64,000 nucleotides of DNA. Source: Nitrospirota bacterium (lineage in GTDB: Bacteria; Nitrospirota; Thermodesulfovibrionia; Thermodesulfovibrionales; Magnetobacteriaceae). The stretch is taken from positions 1-64,000 of the forward strand of contig JADFXG010000014.1 in NCBI GenBank assembly GCA_015233895.1, written 5' to 3'. A program made the translations under genes and the position numbers. Shown here piece by piece: positions 47,389 through 56,165 of the stretch (position 1 is the first letter of the stretch; each line of letters opens with the position of its first letter). Under the pieces are notes generated by a model. It was not told the DNA's origin. It was given only the letters and a program-made list of their open reading frames with translations, and did not search any database.

Positions 47389-48315
47389 CTAATTGTCCCT
47401 GCAATATGTCGTGTAGCACATATGAGGGAGAGCTGCGGCGCCGATAAGTCCGGCATCCCCGCCCAAAGCAGATGGAATTATTTTACTTTTACTGTAAAGT
47501 TCCTTAAAAGCCCTCGATGAGGCGCTTTCAATTGCAGCAGCCACGTATATATCCCATGCTCCGGTAAGTCCCCCGGAAAGGATAACGGCATCTGGGCTGA
47601 ATAAATTTATAAAATTCCCAATGCCTATACCAAGGTACCAACCGGCCTTTTTCAGTATCTCTATGGCAAAGGCATCGCCGGCTTTTGCAAAAGCATATAT
47701 GTCTTTGGGTTTGATAAGTTCAAAGTTGTCTTTCATGGCAGTCTCTCTTCCCTCTGAAATTCCCTCAGAAAGAAAAGCCATCATGGCACGGGATGAGGCA
47801 TAAGCCTCAAGACAACCGGTAGCACCGCAAAAACACCGGCGTCCGTTAGACTCCACTGTGACGTGTCCAACCTCCGAGGCTATATCAAGCAGGGCGTGTT
47901 TGTAGATAACTCCTCCGCCTATGCCAGTTCCCAGTGTTAAAAGAATAAAGGATTCAAGGTACTGACCGGCTCCTGAGATACTTTCTCCAAGGGCAGCCAT
48001 GCTGGCATCGTTACCGAGCACTGCCCTGAGGCCTGTCTCACGCTCTATTTCCTCCACTAATTTTACTCCCTCAAGGGAGGGAATATTGGGGGAGGACGTT
48101 ATACGCCCGTGGTCTATCACACCTGCCACGGCAAGCCCTACCCCAGAGACCTCCTTCTGGGTGCTGATAGTTTTTATTGAATCCGTCAAATTTTTCAGAA
48201 CATTGCCGGTAGAGGAGATATTTATCCTTTGCAGTATCTCCCCTTTTTTTGAAACCATAGCAACTCTCAGATTTGTGCCGCCAAGGTCAACTCCTATTGA
48301 ATATTTGTCTTGCAT
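47389..48315 (-). CDS. ROK family sugar kinase, glucokinase-like
   Basis: The 308-residue cytoplasmic protein has the phosphate motif GVDLGGTNLRVAMV at the N-terminus, GNDASMAALGE with the catalytic aspartate, LLTLGTGIGGGVIYKHAL, and the ROK zinc site GRRCFCGATGCLEAYAS. There is no N-terminal DNA-binding domain, so it is a kinase rather than a repressor. Glucokinase is the likeliest activity, but other hexoses or N-acetylhexosamines fit equally. It lies 89 bp upstream of lepA. Confidence 0.88.
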   Translation of the reverse strand: MQDKYSIGVDLGGTNLRVAMVSKKGEILQRINISSTGNVLKNLTDSIKTISTQKEVSGVGLAVAGVIDHGRITSSPNIPSLEGVKLVEEIERETGLRAVLGNDASMAALGESISGAGQYLESFILLTLGTGIGGGVIYKHALLDIASEVGHVTVESNGRRCFCGATGCLEAYASSRAMMAFLSEGISEGRETAMKDNFELIKPKDIYAFAKAGDAFAIEILKKAGWYLGIGIGNFINLFSPDAVILSGGLTGAWDIYVAAAIESASSRAFKELYSKSKIIPSALGGDAGLIGAAALPHMCYTTYCRDN

Positions 48316-48607
48316 AATTTTTTTTACAAAAAACCTCTCTTCGGTATTTTTTAAATGTATCTTAAACTCAGCTTTTTACATAACACAACATGAACCAGCT
48401 ATTATACATAAATTGAGCTTTAAAAAGAAGGATTTTTTAATTTTATTTAAATTATGATAATATTCCTTTTGAATTGACAATATATCTGTAGTCTGTATAT
48501 TTTAATGCCTGAGAAAGGACAATAGTTAAATGATAGGTTTTCCGCTAACATTTCGTATAGATTTTCTATTGAGGCAATACTGCCAACAGTGTGTAAAACT
48601 ATTTAGT

Positions 48608-49000
48608 TTACATCGTAAGTTTTTTCATAAGACCTGCGCCATCCCAGCTTGTCCATGCCTCAACGCCTTTGTTGTTATCAAAGCGATAAATGGTGATGCC
48701 CTCGACGGTCACAATTCTGCCGGTTGGGGCAATACCCATTAGCTCACCCTTATGTGTGCCTTTGGCTATCCAACGAGTGGCGACCTTATCTCTCTCTTCT
48801 ATTTGGTCGGCAATAGTAAACTTAATATCTGGAAAAGCACTTCGAAACAGAGAAACAAAGCCCTTTAGACCATCCCAACCTGGGAGATCAGGAAATCCTG
48901 AAATATGGTTTACACATTTTTCATCAATAATCTCACTGATAACATCCATTTTTCCTAAAGTCCAAACCTCATCCCACAAACGACTGATTATTGCCTTCAT
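48608..49000 (-). CDS. SnoaL-like/ester cyclase family protein
   Basis: The 130-residue protein has an NTF2-like fold with the SnoaL pattern: DEVWTLGKMDVISEIIDEKC, LFRSAFPDIKFTIADQIEE, RWIAKGTHKGELMGIAPTGR and YRFDNNKGVEAWTSWD. Such proteins act as polyketide cyclases or as small-molecule isomerases of unknown substrate. An AAGGGGAGGG ribosome site precedes the ATG. The 292 bp downstream to the ROK gene hold a possible plus-strand promoter (TTGACA, 16 bp, TATATT near 48475) but no convincing gene. Confidence 0.82.
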   Translation of the reverse strand: MKAIISRLWDEVWTLGKMDVISEIIDEKCVNHISGFPDLPGWDGLKGFVSLFRSAFPDIKFTIADQIEERDKVATRWIAKGTHKGELMGIAPTGRIVTVEGITIYRFDNNKGVEAWTSWDGAGLMKKLTM

Positions 49001-49028
49001 GTTGCCCTCCCCTTGTTGTAGTTTTGTA

Positions 49029-51299
49029 TTAACGGCTTTTTATATTTTTTATAGCTTCAGTTAATAAATCAAGTACAGTTTGAAGTTTTTCCTGCCAGTC
49101 AGGGTGTTTACTAATGGCTTCATTTAAATCTTCCATGTGTAAGTTTAGATTTTCATCTTTCTTGTTTTTTCTTGATTTTATCTGCTCAACTGTTAATTTT
49201 ATGGCTTCCTTATACTTATTAATTCCTTCTTCTTTTTTATCTTTAATCAATAAACACATGGCAAGATTAAGGACAGGCATATTATCTTTTTCATCAAGTG
49301 CTATTGATTTATTAAATTGTTCTATCGCCTCATCAATACGTACTAAAAGAAAATAAACAAATCCCAGGTTGTTTGTATATAAAGCATTGTTAGGAAGCAA
49401 TTTATTGGCAATTTCAATTTCTTTGAAGGCATTATTATAATCTCCATTATACCTGTATGTAATTGCTAAACGATTATGTAAATTTGCTAATTCTTCATCA
49501 TCAATATCAGCCGTTGTCTTCTCAAGTGCACTTTTATAAAAATTGACAGATTTATTATAATCTTTAAGTTTTAAATAAATGTCACCTAATAACTTAAAGA
49601 CTTTATACGACTCAGGATTAATTTCTAAAGCTTTTTCGCAAGCTGTTTTTGCCTCATCGAAATTTCCTATTACTATAAAACTTTTGCTTTTTTCTAAATA
49701 ATTTTCATAATTATCCGGCTCCAAATCTATTGCTTTTTGGATATTTTTTAAAGCTCTTGTATATTTTCCTAATATCCTATAGTTCATAGATAACCCTCGA
49801 TAATTATGAGGATTTTTGGGAACATATTTATCAAATGTTTCAAGATGTCTTAAAGCGTTTGTAAAGTCATTTTCTTTATAATAGACAAGGATTATACCCC
49901 AATTTGCCAATAGATGCTTTGAATTGTTATGGAGTGATTTAAGGAGAAATTCTTTAGCTTTTACCAAATTATCTAATTTATAGTATATATCGCCTAATTC
50001 AAAATATATTTCAACCAAATCGCCTGCCGCACTTTCCAAACATTTACTAAACATATCTATAGCCTTATCATATTTTTTTAGTTCTTTATATAAACGACCT
50101 GCCAAACTTATAAGTTCTAAATCATTATCTGCATGTTTAACCGCTTTATCAAGGCACCGCTCAGCTTTTTCTGCATTTTTACACACGTTATAAGATGATG
50201 CCATGTTAAACAGTGTAAAAGGATCTTCTATGGTGTTCTCATCTAATTTGCTAAGAGCCGCTGTCGCTTCAGCCAATTGATTTCGCATAATCTTAATTGT
50301 GATAAATAGCGTGATTACATTTGTGTCATCAGGATTTGACGAAATAAGCTTTTCAAGAATCAAATCAATCTCATCATATTTCTCAATCTGTGCAAAAAGG
50401 ACACACAAAGCAAATATAATGGGAAAATTATCATGATTTAATTGTAAAATCTTTTTAGCGTTATCATATATGAAGTCATTATGTCCCTCTACTTTTAGGG
50501 CACTGAAAGATGCCGCAAGAAGTATATTTAGATTATCGGGGTTAATCTCTACAGCTTCTTTTAGATGATGAAAACCGCCCCTTAAACCATCGTCAGTACC
50601 TTCACTTAATAAAATATTTCCTAATCCTAAGTGAAGCTTTGCATTATGAGGATTAATTTTGATCGCTTTTTTAAGACATTCCTTTGCTTTGCCATGTTTC
50701 TTATCTAATTCATATATACGCGCTAACAGAGAGTGGGCTTTTTCTGTTTCCTTGATTTCTAATGATTTTATAGCATGTTCAATTGCCTCATGATATTTTT
50801 TAAGGTTAAAATACGATAAAGCAAGTTGGTAATATATGTGTTCTTTGTTTGAAGGGCTGCTCTCCAATGAAAGAGACTTATTAAATGCTTCTAAAGCCGC
50901 CTTAAATGATTTAAGTTTTAAATAAATATCTCCTTGTAAAGAAAATATTTCTGCTCTTCCACCATCGTTGATTTCATATTTTGCGGCATTCTCTAAAGAA
51001 ATCAAAGCTTCGTTAAATTCATCTTTTTCTTTGTATATCAAACCGAGTGCTTTGTAAATATCAGCCCGATAGGGTGATAGCGTTAACGCTGATTTAAAAG
51101 CTGTTATTGCATTATCAAAATCTTTGTTGTCTCTATAAGTTAAACCAATAGCAATATGGGGCAGGGGGTCAAATTTATTAAGTTCTTTTGCTTTGTTAAA
51201 ATACATCAACGCATCATCAAATCTTCTATCTTTTTTTGCTTCTATCCCCTGAGTTAAGCTGCTGGTAAAATCACTTGAATCGGTAACAATCAATGTCAA
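49029..51299 (-). CDS. Large TPR-repeat protein
   Basis: The 756-residue protein is built almost wholly of about 20 tetratricopeptide repeats, such as LPHIAIGLTYRDNKDFDNAI, LHLGLGNILLSEGTDDGLRG and VFKLLGDIYLKLKDYNKSVN. It has no signal peptide or membrane segment, so it is a cytoplasmic scaffold or sensor. It starts at a TTG whose bases overlap the stop of the upstream gene (TTGA), so the two are translated together. The DNA is clearly more AT-rich than the lep-rib genes beside it. No enzymatic domain is visible. Confidence 0.85.
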   Translation of the reverse strand: MTLIVTDSSDFTSSLTQGIEAKKDRRFDDALMYFNKAKELNKFDPLPHIAIGLTYRDNKDFDNAITAFKSALTLSPYRADIYKALGLIYKEKDEFNEALISLENAAKYEINDGGRAEIFSLQGDIYLKLKSFKAALEAFNKSLSLESSPSNKEHIYYQLALSYFNLKKYHEAIEHAIKSLEIKETEKAHSLLARIYELDKKHGKAKECLKKAIKINPHNAKLHLGLGNILLSEGTDDGLRGGFHHLKEAVEINPDNLNILLAASFSALKVEGHNDFIYDNAKKILQLNHDNFPIIFALCVLFAQIEKYDEIDLILEKLISSNPDDTNVITLFITIKIMRNQLAEATAALSKLDENTIEDPFTLFNMASSYNVCKNAEKAERCLDKAVKHADNDLELISLAGRLYKELKKYDKAIDMFSKCLESAAGDLVEIYFELGDIYYKLDNLVKAKEFLLKSLHNNSKHLLANWGIILVYYKENDFTNALRHLETFDKYVPKNPHNYRGLSMNYRILGKYTRALKNIQKAIDLEPDNYENYLEKSKSFIVIGNFDEAKTACEKALEINPESYKVFKLLGDIYLKLKDYNKSVNFYKSALEKTTADIDDEELANLHNRLAITYRYNGDYNNAFKEIEIANKLLPNNALYTNNLGFVYFLLVRIDEAIEQFNKSIALDEKDNMPVLNLAMCLLIKDKKEEGINKYKEAIKLTVEQIKSRKNKKDENLNLHMEDLNEAISKHPDWQEKLQTVLDLLTEAIKNIKSR

Positions 51300-52330
51300 G
51301 CCCTATGTTTTAAAGTGTCCATATAACTACTGTACGGAATCTTGTTCTTAGATATCATTTTGTCAAGTAAATCATATTTATTATAAAACGTTTGAGATTC
51401 TATCTCATCATTTATTGTTGCACCACTATTAATTCCATTGTTTATTTCGTCCATGAATTGCAACTCAATTTTATATCTCACATTTTCATCAAGCAATTGG
51501 GTTTTCTCTTTTATCTCACTTATTAAGGCTATGTTAAGCCTATGCGAATTCTCAATTCCATTATTAATCAGTTTTGTTACACTTGGAGGAATATGGCTAA
51601 ATGATAATCTATTTGAAATAGAATCAAGCTTTCCTGAAAGGCTTTCATAGTTACTTTTTTCACAGGCCTTTTGTACTACGACATTAATTATTTTAAGATA
51701 ATAATTTATAATGAAGTTTTCTATTTCAAATATCTTTGGGATATTATGTTTTGCCAAAATCTCGTATGCCTTATCAGCCAACTCATTTCCCTTTTTGAAG
51801 TCATTACGTAAGAACTCAAATCTTGCCTGTAGAAAATCAATATAAGCAAATGTTATTTCATTGTGCTCGTTAAATATTGATTCTGATTTTCTTGCAAATA
51901 GTATTTCCTCTTCTATAATACTTATTGTCTCATCATTTATTTTATCAGGCGCTTCTTCTAATTCTCTTAAATTTGATACAACATAGGCATAATGCGGATT
52001 TTCTGGTTCTTCCTTGTCTAATTCACCGGGAACATCATATGTTCTAAAAAATGTTTCCACCTCATCTCTGATTCTAACAAACATTTCTCTCCCTGCTATT
52101 TTGTAATGCTGCTTAGGCCTGCCCTTTGTTACATTGGTACCATCAGGCATTACCTTATCATATAAAACTTCAGTTTTCTCAATAATACCATCCTTTAGAA
52201 GCCTTCTTACTACTGATTCTACACCTGTGTAGCTTGAATCTGTCATCATTGCAATTTTACTTACAGTAAACACTCCTGTATCCAAAATCGCACGTTTTAC
52301 CTTGATAGACACTTCACCAAAAATTGACAA
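51296..52330 (-). CDS. Winged-helix N-terminus with helical, TPR-like C-terminal region
   Basis: A 344-residue protein without a family name I can give. Residues about 8-90 form a probable winged helix: VFTVSKIAMMTDSSYTGVES is a fair helix-turn-helix and the following strands end in GRPKQHYKIAG. The remaining 240 residues are helical and may be degenerate TPRs, as in signal-sensing regulators. It has its own promoter and overlaps the large TPR gene by 4 bp, so regulator and scaffold form one unit. It could control that operon or the genes just upstream. Confidence 0.65.
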   Translation of the reverse strand: MSIFGEVSIKVKRAILDTGVFTVSKIAMMTDSSYTGVESVVRRLLKDGIIEKTEVLYDKVMPDGTNVTKGRPKQHYKIAGREMFVRIRDEVETFFRTYDVPGELDKEEPENPHYAYVVSNLRELEEAPDKINDETISIIEEEILFARKSESIFNEHNEITFAYIDFLQARFEFLRNDFKKGNELADKAYEILAKHNIPKIFEIENFIINYYLKIINVVVQKACEKSNYESLSGKLDSISNRLSFSHIPPSVTKLINNGIENSHRLNIALISEIKEKTQLLDENVRYKIELQFMDEINNGINSGATINDEIESQTFYNKYDLLDKMISKNKIPYSSYMDTLKHRA

Positions 52331-52368
52331 TTTTAATCTCCATTCACTTTACGTTACTTTATAACAGC

Positions 52369-52397
52369 ATTTTACATCTTTTGTATTATTCTGTCAA
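52369..52397 (-). promoter_or_regulatory. Sigma70-type promoter for the winged-helix/TPR pair
   Basis: Minus-strand TTGACA and TAAAAT with a 17-bp spacer, placed in the 86-bp gap between the HExxxH gene and the winged-helix gene. It makes the downstream pair independent of the upstream pair. Confidence 0.6.
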
Positions 52398-52416
52398 GTG
52401 ACTGAATAATGTTTTT

Positions 52417-53478
52417 TTAATTCATTTTCATTACCTCAATAAAATCTGTTATAGGATTATCGCTTTTAAGAGCATCCATAAAAAGCTCCTTGTAAATATT
52501 TTCATCCAGATCATCTTTATAATATGATTCATTCCATACTCTAACCCAATATAAAAAATCTACTTGTAAAATTGTAAAATTTGTAATTGAATTAAAATCA
52601 TGTGATGCTATTAAAAAGGTTATTTCAAAAAATATCTCTATTCCAACCTTTTCAAAAAAACTTTCAGCTAAGTTATATGCATCCTCATGTTTTCTGTTAA
52701 TGTTTTTGTTAGCCAATTGGAAATGTTTTCGCAGATATTTTTCCCTGTAGCAGCCATGAGCACGCAAATAAGGGCGATTTTTGATATATTTTTCATACTT
52801 TTTCTCTTCTGTAAAAAGTAACCAGCCATCTTCGAAAGCAGAAATACTATTGCTATTAACATGACGGTTAAATTTTGCTGAGTGAATATGCGACATATAT
52901 TCGTGGAAAAAATAAAAAGGTAAATTTATATAACGCAAAAAATCAAAATCAGCAGTACCAAGATTTAAATTGATTTTATAGAGTTCTTTGGCTCTGTTTG
53001 ATATAGAGCTAACTTTTGTTTCGCTGGCTGCGATCAGTTCAAGATATGCACATCTTTGTGCCTGTTTATACTTTATGGTCCGATGAGTTTCATAGCAGCT
53101 TTGAGAAATCCCTTTTCCAAGCAGGTTAAATTCGTTTGTTATTAATTCTAAGTAGTCTATATTAGGATCAAATTTACCAATCGTATATTCTTTTATGTTT
53201 TCATATGTTGTAAGTAATTCTTTATCTTCGTTATATCTATGTATTAATGAACCTTGGATTCTCTCTAATAAATCATTAATCAGTCTGTACTCATTATCTT
53301 CAAGTTTTGTCTCTCCAAATATTCTCATTGTCCCATCATAACAATCCTCAACAATTTTATAGCAATCATACTTATTCTCACCAACTGCTTTATCAATATC
53401 GCCAAGATGTTTTAATAAACATTCAAGTACATGAAAATATATGTTAAAAACTCTATGTCGGTATGAGCCGGATTCCAT
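52417..53478 (-). CDS. Unknown protein with an HExxxH metal-site-like motif
   Basis: I do not recognise a family. The 353-residue protein starts at an ATG one base after the stop of the small gene upstream (TAACATG). It is mostly helical. Near residue 200 the segment YFFHEYMSHIHSAKFNRH contains H-E-Y-M-S-H, one residue longer than the zincin HExxH but equal in spacing to the HExxxH of dipeptidyl peptidase III. An acidic FEDGW follows about 20 residues later and could give a third ligand. A metal-dependent hydrolase is therefore possible but unproven. There is no signal peptide, so any action would be in the cytoplasm. Confidence 0.55.
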   Translation of the reverse strand: MESGSYRHRVFNIYFHVLECLLKHLGDIDKAVGENKYDCYKIVEDCYDGTMRIFGETKLEDNEYRLINDLLERIQGSLIHRYNEDKELLTTYENIKEYTIGKFDPNIDYLELITNEFNLLGKGISQSCYETHRTIKYKQAQRCAYLELIAASETKVSSISNRAKELYKINLNLGTADFDFLRYINLPFYFFHEYMSHIHSAKFNRHVNSNSISAFEDGWLLFTEEKKYEKYIKNRPYLRAHGCYREKYLRKHFQLANKNINRKHEDAYNLAESFFEKVGIEIFFEITFLIASHDFNSITNFTILQVDFLYWVRVWNESYYKDDLDENIYKELFMDALKSDNPITDFIEVMKMN

Positions 53479-53479
53479 G

Positions 53480-53863
53480 TTAGTTATTATCTTTACAAAA
53501 TTCCTTAACAATATTAACTAATACTTCTTTGTTTTCAATACCTTCTAACTTAAGCATCTTTCCTTGATGTTTTATTTGAGCGCAATAATTTTTTGATTTA
53601 CCAAAGCCGAACATCTTTGAGCCAAAAAGAGCTTTCAAAAAGTCTAACAATGCTGGTAAACTTGCGACTGTTTGTATAACTGTACAAACGTTTGCTATAT
53701 CGCCCAATCCCGGCATGTTTTCCTCAGGAATTAAATATGTGTTTTCAATTCCGCTTTCCTTCACAGCTTTGTCGAAAGCATCTTTTAAATCTCTGCTTAC
53801 AGATTCAGGTGTATCTGGTTTGATAGGTTCTATTTCTATCCTGATTTCTAATAAGTTTTCCAT
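53480..53863 (-). CDS. Small alpha/beta protein, possibly EACC1-like
   Basis: The 127-residue protein has an opening strand LLEIRIEIEP, an amphipathic helix (VSRDLKDAFDKAVKE), a hydrophobic helix VQTVASLPALLDFLKALFG-type segment at about 65-85 and a closing strand-helix unit (YCAQIKHQGKMLKLEG then VLVNIVKEFC). This order resembles the effector-associated constant component EACC1 described from predicted bacterial conflict systems, but the similarity is by eye only. It is the first gene of a coupled pair with the HExxxH protein and has a plausible promoter upstream. Confidence 0.5.
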   Translation of the reverse strand: MENLLEIRIEIEPIKPDTPESVSRDLKDAFDKAVKESGIENTYLIPEENMPGLGDIANVCTVIQTVASLPALLDFLKALFGSKMFGFGKSKNYCAQIKHQGKMLKLEGIENKEVLVNIVKEFCKDNN

Positions 53864-53924
53864 ACCGTCTCCCCGTGTTGATTATTGAGTTTTACTCTTA
53901 TGAGCTACTAAATTCCAATACTGT

Positions 53925-53953
53925 ATTGTGCATACTGCAATAAATAGTGTCAA
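53925..53953 (-). promoter_or_regulatory. Putative promoter for the EACC1-like/HExxxH pair
   Basis: Minus-strand TTGACA with a 17-bp spacer to CACAAT, about 60 bp before the start codon. The -10 is only a fair match. Confidence 0.4.
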
Positions 53954-54018
53954 GATAATTTTTCCATACTATATGGTTTCAAAGGAAATCAGAGAAATAC
54001 ACTGAAGTTTTTTCATCA

Positions 54019-54047
54019 TTGACAAGTCCTCTCGCCTGCTGTATCAT
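54019..54047 (+). promoter_or_regulatory. Sigma70-type promoter for the first half of the hydrogenase-like operon
   Basis: TTGACA and TATCAT with a 17-bp spacer, ending 57 bp before the hyfB-like ATG. Confidence 0.6.
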
Positions 54048-54104
54048 ATTCTATGAGATTGCAGGAGTGCAGCAGATAGTTGACAGGCTGAGAAAACAAA
54101 CATA

Positions 54105-56165
54105 ATGTACGTTGTATCCATTGCTGTTTTGATAATTGGCGGGTTAATCGCTGCAATATCCGGCAAGGCTGCCGGGGTTGCCTCTGTTTTGGCTGTTGCT
54201 GTTGCCCTCGCTTGTAATTTATTTATCTCAGTTCCTCCGATTTTCTATAACGATGTCCCCTCCTACGTTCTATATTTGCAGTACCCGATGGGTACTGTTA
54301 ATTTTGAGATTGACTCACTGTCTGCCTTTTTTCTTATCACTGCCTCTTTCATCTTCTTTGTTACCTCGATATACTTGTACGGCTGTATGCCTAAAGAAAA
54401 CAGGAAATTCCACTTTGCATTCTTTGATTTTCTCTTTGTCTTAGTTATACTTGTGCTTACTGTAAAAAATTCAATCGGTTTTTTAATAACTCTTGAACTT
54501 GTAACCCTGCTTACCGTATTTTTAATCCTTTATGACCACAAAAGCCAAAGAGTCCAAAAAAGCGCCGTTTACTATCTTATCGCTATGCATGTTGGCACAG
54601 TTTTTCTGATTATCCCAATTATCATTCTTATAAATGCTACTGGAAACATGGACTTCAGCGCATATAAGGATTTGCTTGCATCGGCTTCAGAAATCCAAAC
54701 ACCTCTTCTGTGCCTTTTTTTGCTGGGGTTTATCTTTAAGGCAGGATTCGTTCCATTTCACACTGCTAACACATCAGCCCTCTCACAGGCTCAACCAGCA
54801 ATTTCCGCCATTATATCCGCTGTTGTTATACAAATCCCTATTTACGGCCTACTGCGTATTATTACGCTTACAGATTCCACGCCTCTTTTTATCGCATACA
54901 CGTTTCTTTTATTCTCTGTCATAACCGCTCTCTACGCGGTCACTAACGCACTGACTCAAAAGGATTTAAAACAAATACTTTCATACTCGACTGTAGCAAA
55001 CATCGGCATTACCGGAGTTGGAATATCTGTTGGGCTGCTTGGAAAAGCTTACGGAAAACCCCTGCTGACTCTTCTGGGATTTACTGGCGTACTGTTTCAT
55101 ATTTTTAACAGCGCAGTGTTTATGGCTACCGCGTTTTTTGCCTGTGGCTCTGTGCATTTAAGCACTGGCACCAGTAAGCTGGCTGAGTTAGGCGGGCTCA
55201 TAAAAACCATGCCTGTTACGGCTGTTTGTTTTCTTACCGCTTCTTTGTCAATCTGTGCACTTCCTCCTTTTAACGGTTTTATCAGCGAGTTTTTTATCTA
55301 TCTTAGCCTTGTAACCACCGAGACCTCATCCTCCGGTGCTTTGATAACCTCGCGGGTCATTGCAGCGGCTGCCCTTGCCTCTGTAGGGGCATTGTCACTG
55401 ATAGCTTATGTCAGGGCATTTGGCATTATATTTACCGGAGTTCAGCGTTGCCAGTTTACAGCTAATGAAAACCCTCGTTCCATGCTTATACCAATGGCAC
55501 TTCTGTCAGCCGTTTGTCTTATTGTAGGAATTTTCCCGTTGCCTGTGGCAGCACTCATAAAAACTCCTGCAATGTTGCTTTCAGGGGTTTCTGGTTTTGC
55601 GCTAAATGATGCCCTGATGCCTGCATTTTCCGTTTCAAAAGCATCGTTTATTTTTCTGCTCTTTATCTTTGCGATACTTGGCCTTAAACACATTTTACTA
55701 AAAAAACGTACAACTGTCACGGCAAAAACTTGGAACTGCGGTTATGAAAACGTAAGCAGCCGGATGCAATATACCGCATCCTCACTCACTGCCCCTCTCA
55801 TTAATCTGATACAGCCTATTGTGGCAAAGGGGGAGTCCGCAGAAGGTGTTTTTTCACCGAAAGGCGACGAAATAGATCAGATTGACGTTGAGGATACCGA
55901 TGCCCGCTTAAGCACAATTATCCAGATACCGGGAGTCTCTCAACTTTCAAGAAAGGACTATTTCTTTCCACAAGTGCAGGTTCACCATCAAACAGAACAT
56001 CTTGATTTTGTTGAACACTACGTAGTTGGGAATATTCTTAAAGCCTTTAAACGTTTCTATAATTTATTTGCATGGATACAGACCGGTTATATAGGACACT
56101 ACCTGTTCTATATGCTGATAACTCTGCTTGTGTTTCTCATAATCTCTGTCTGGAGACTGCTGTGA
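54105..56165 (+). CDS. hyfB: Antiporter-like membrane subunit HyfB (NuoL/M family)
   Basis: The 686-residue integral membrane protein has about 16 helices and belongs to the Mrp/NuoL-M-N family of proton-translocating subunits, closest in plan to HyfB/HycC. The core segment is LLGFIFKAGFVPFHTANTSA, keeping the central TM7 lysine (FKAG). The next helix reads SAVVIQIPIYGLLRI, where relatives usually have lysine (MIK), so a proton-channel residue is Gln here. A long amphipathic C-terminal region (about 560-650) precedes the last helix. Its stop overlaps the start of hyfC (CTGTGA). Confidence 0.85.
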   Translation: MYVVSIAVLIIGGLIAAISGKAAGVASVLAVAVALACNLFISVPPIFYNDVPSYVLYLQYPMGTVNFEIDSLSAFFLITASFIFFVTSIYLYGCMPKENRKFHFAFFDFLFVLVILVLTVKNSIGFLITLELVTLLTVFLILYDHKSQRVQKSAVYYLIAMHVGTVFLIIPIIILINATGNMDFSAYKDLLASASEIQTPLLCLFLLGFIFKAGFVPFHTANTSALSQAQPAISAIISAVVIQIPIYGLLRIITLTDSTPLFIAYTFLLFSVITALYAVTNALTQKDLKQILSYSTVANIGITGVGISVGLLGKAYGKPLLTLLGFTGVLFHIFNSAVFMATAFFACGSVHLSTGTSKLAELGGLIKTMPVTAVCFLTASLSICALPPFNGFISEFFIYLSLVTTETSSSGALITSRVIAAAALASVGALSLIAYVRAFGIIFTGVQRCQFTANENPRSMLIPMALLSAVCLIVGIFPLPVAALIKTPAMLLSGVSGFALNDALMPAFSVSKASFIFLLFIFAILGLKHILLKKRTTVTAKTWNCGYENVSSRMQYTASSLTAPLINLIQPIVAKGESAEGVFSPKGDEIDQIDVEDTDARLSTIIQIPGVSQLSRKDYFFPQVQVHHQTEHLDFVEHYVVGNILKAFKRFYNLFAWIQTGYIGHYLFYMLITLLVFLIISVWRLL

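Noticed and set aside
48530-48742. Plus-strand 70-residue frame after a TTGACA-like promoter
   Set aside because: No ribosome site, no recognisable protein, and it lies antisense over the SnoaL gene.
52417-53478. Classical HExxH zincin protease
   Set aside because: The spacing is H-E-Y-M-S-H (HExxxH), so the standard zincin helix does not fit; kept only as a possible metal site.
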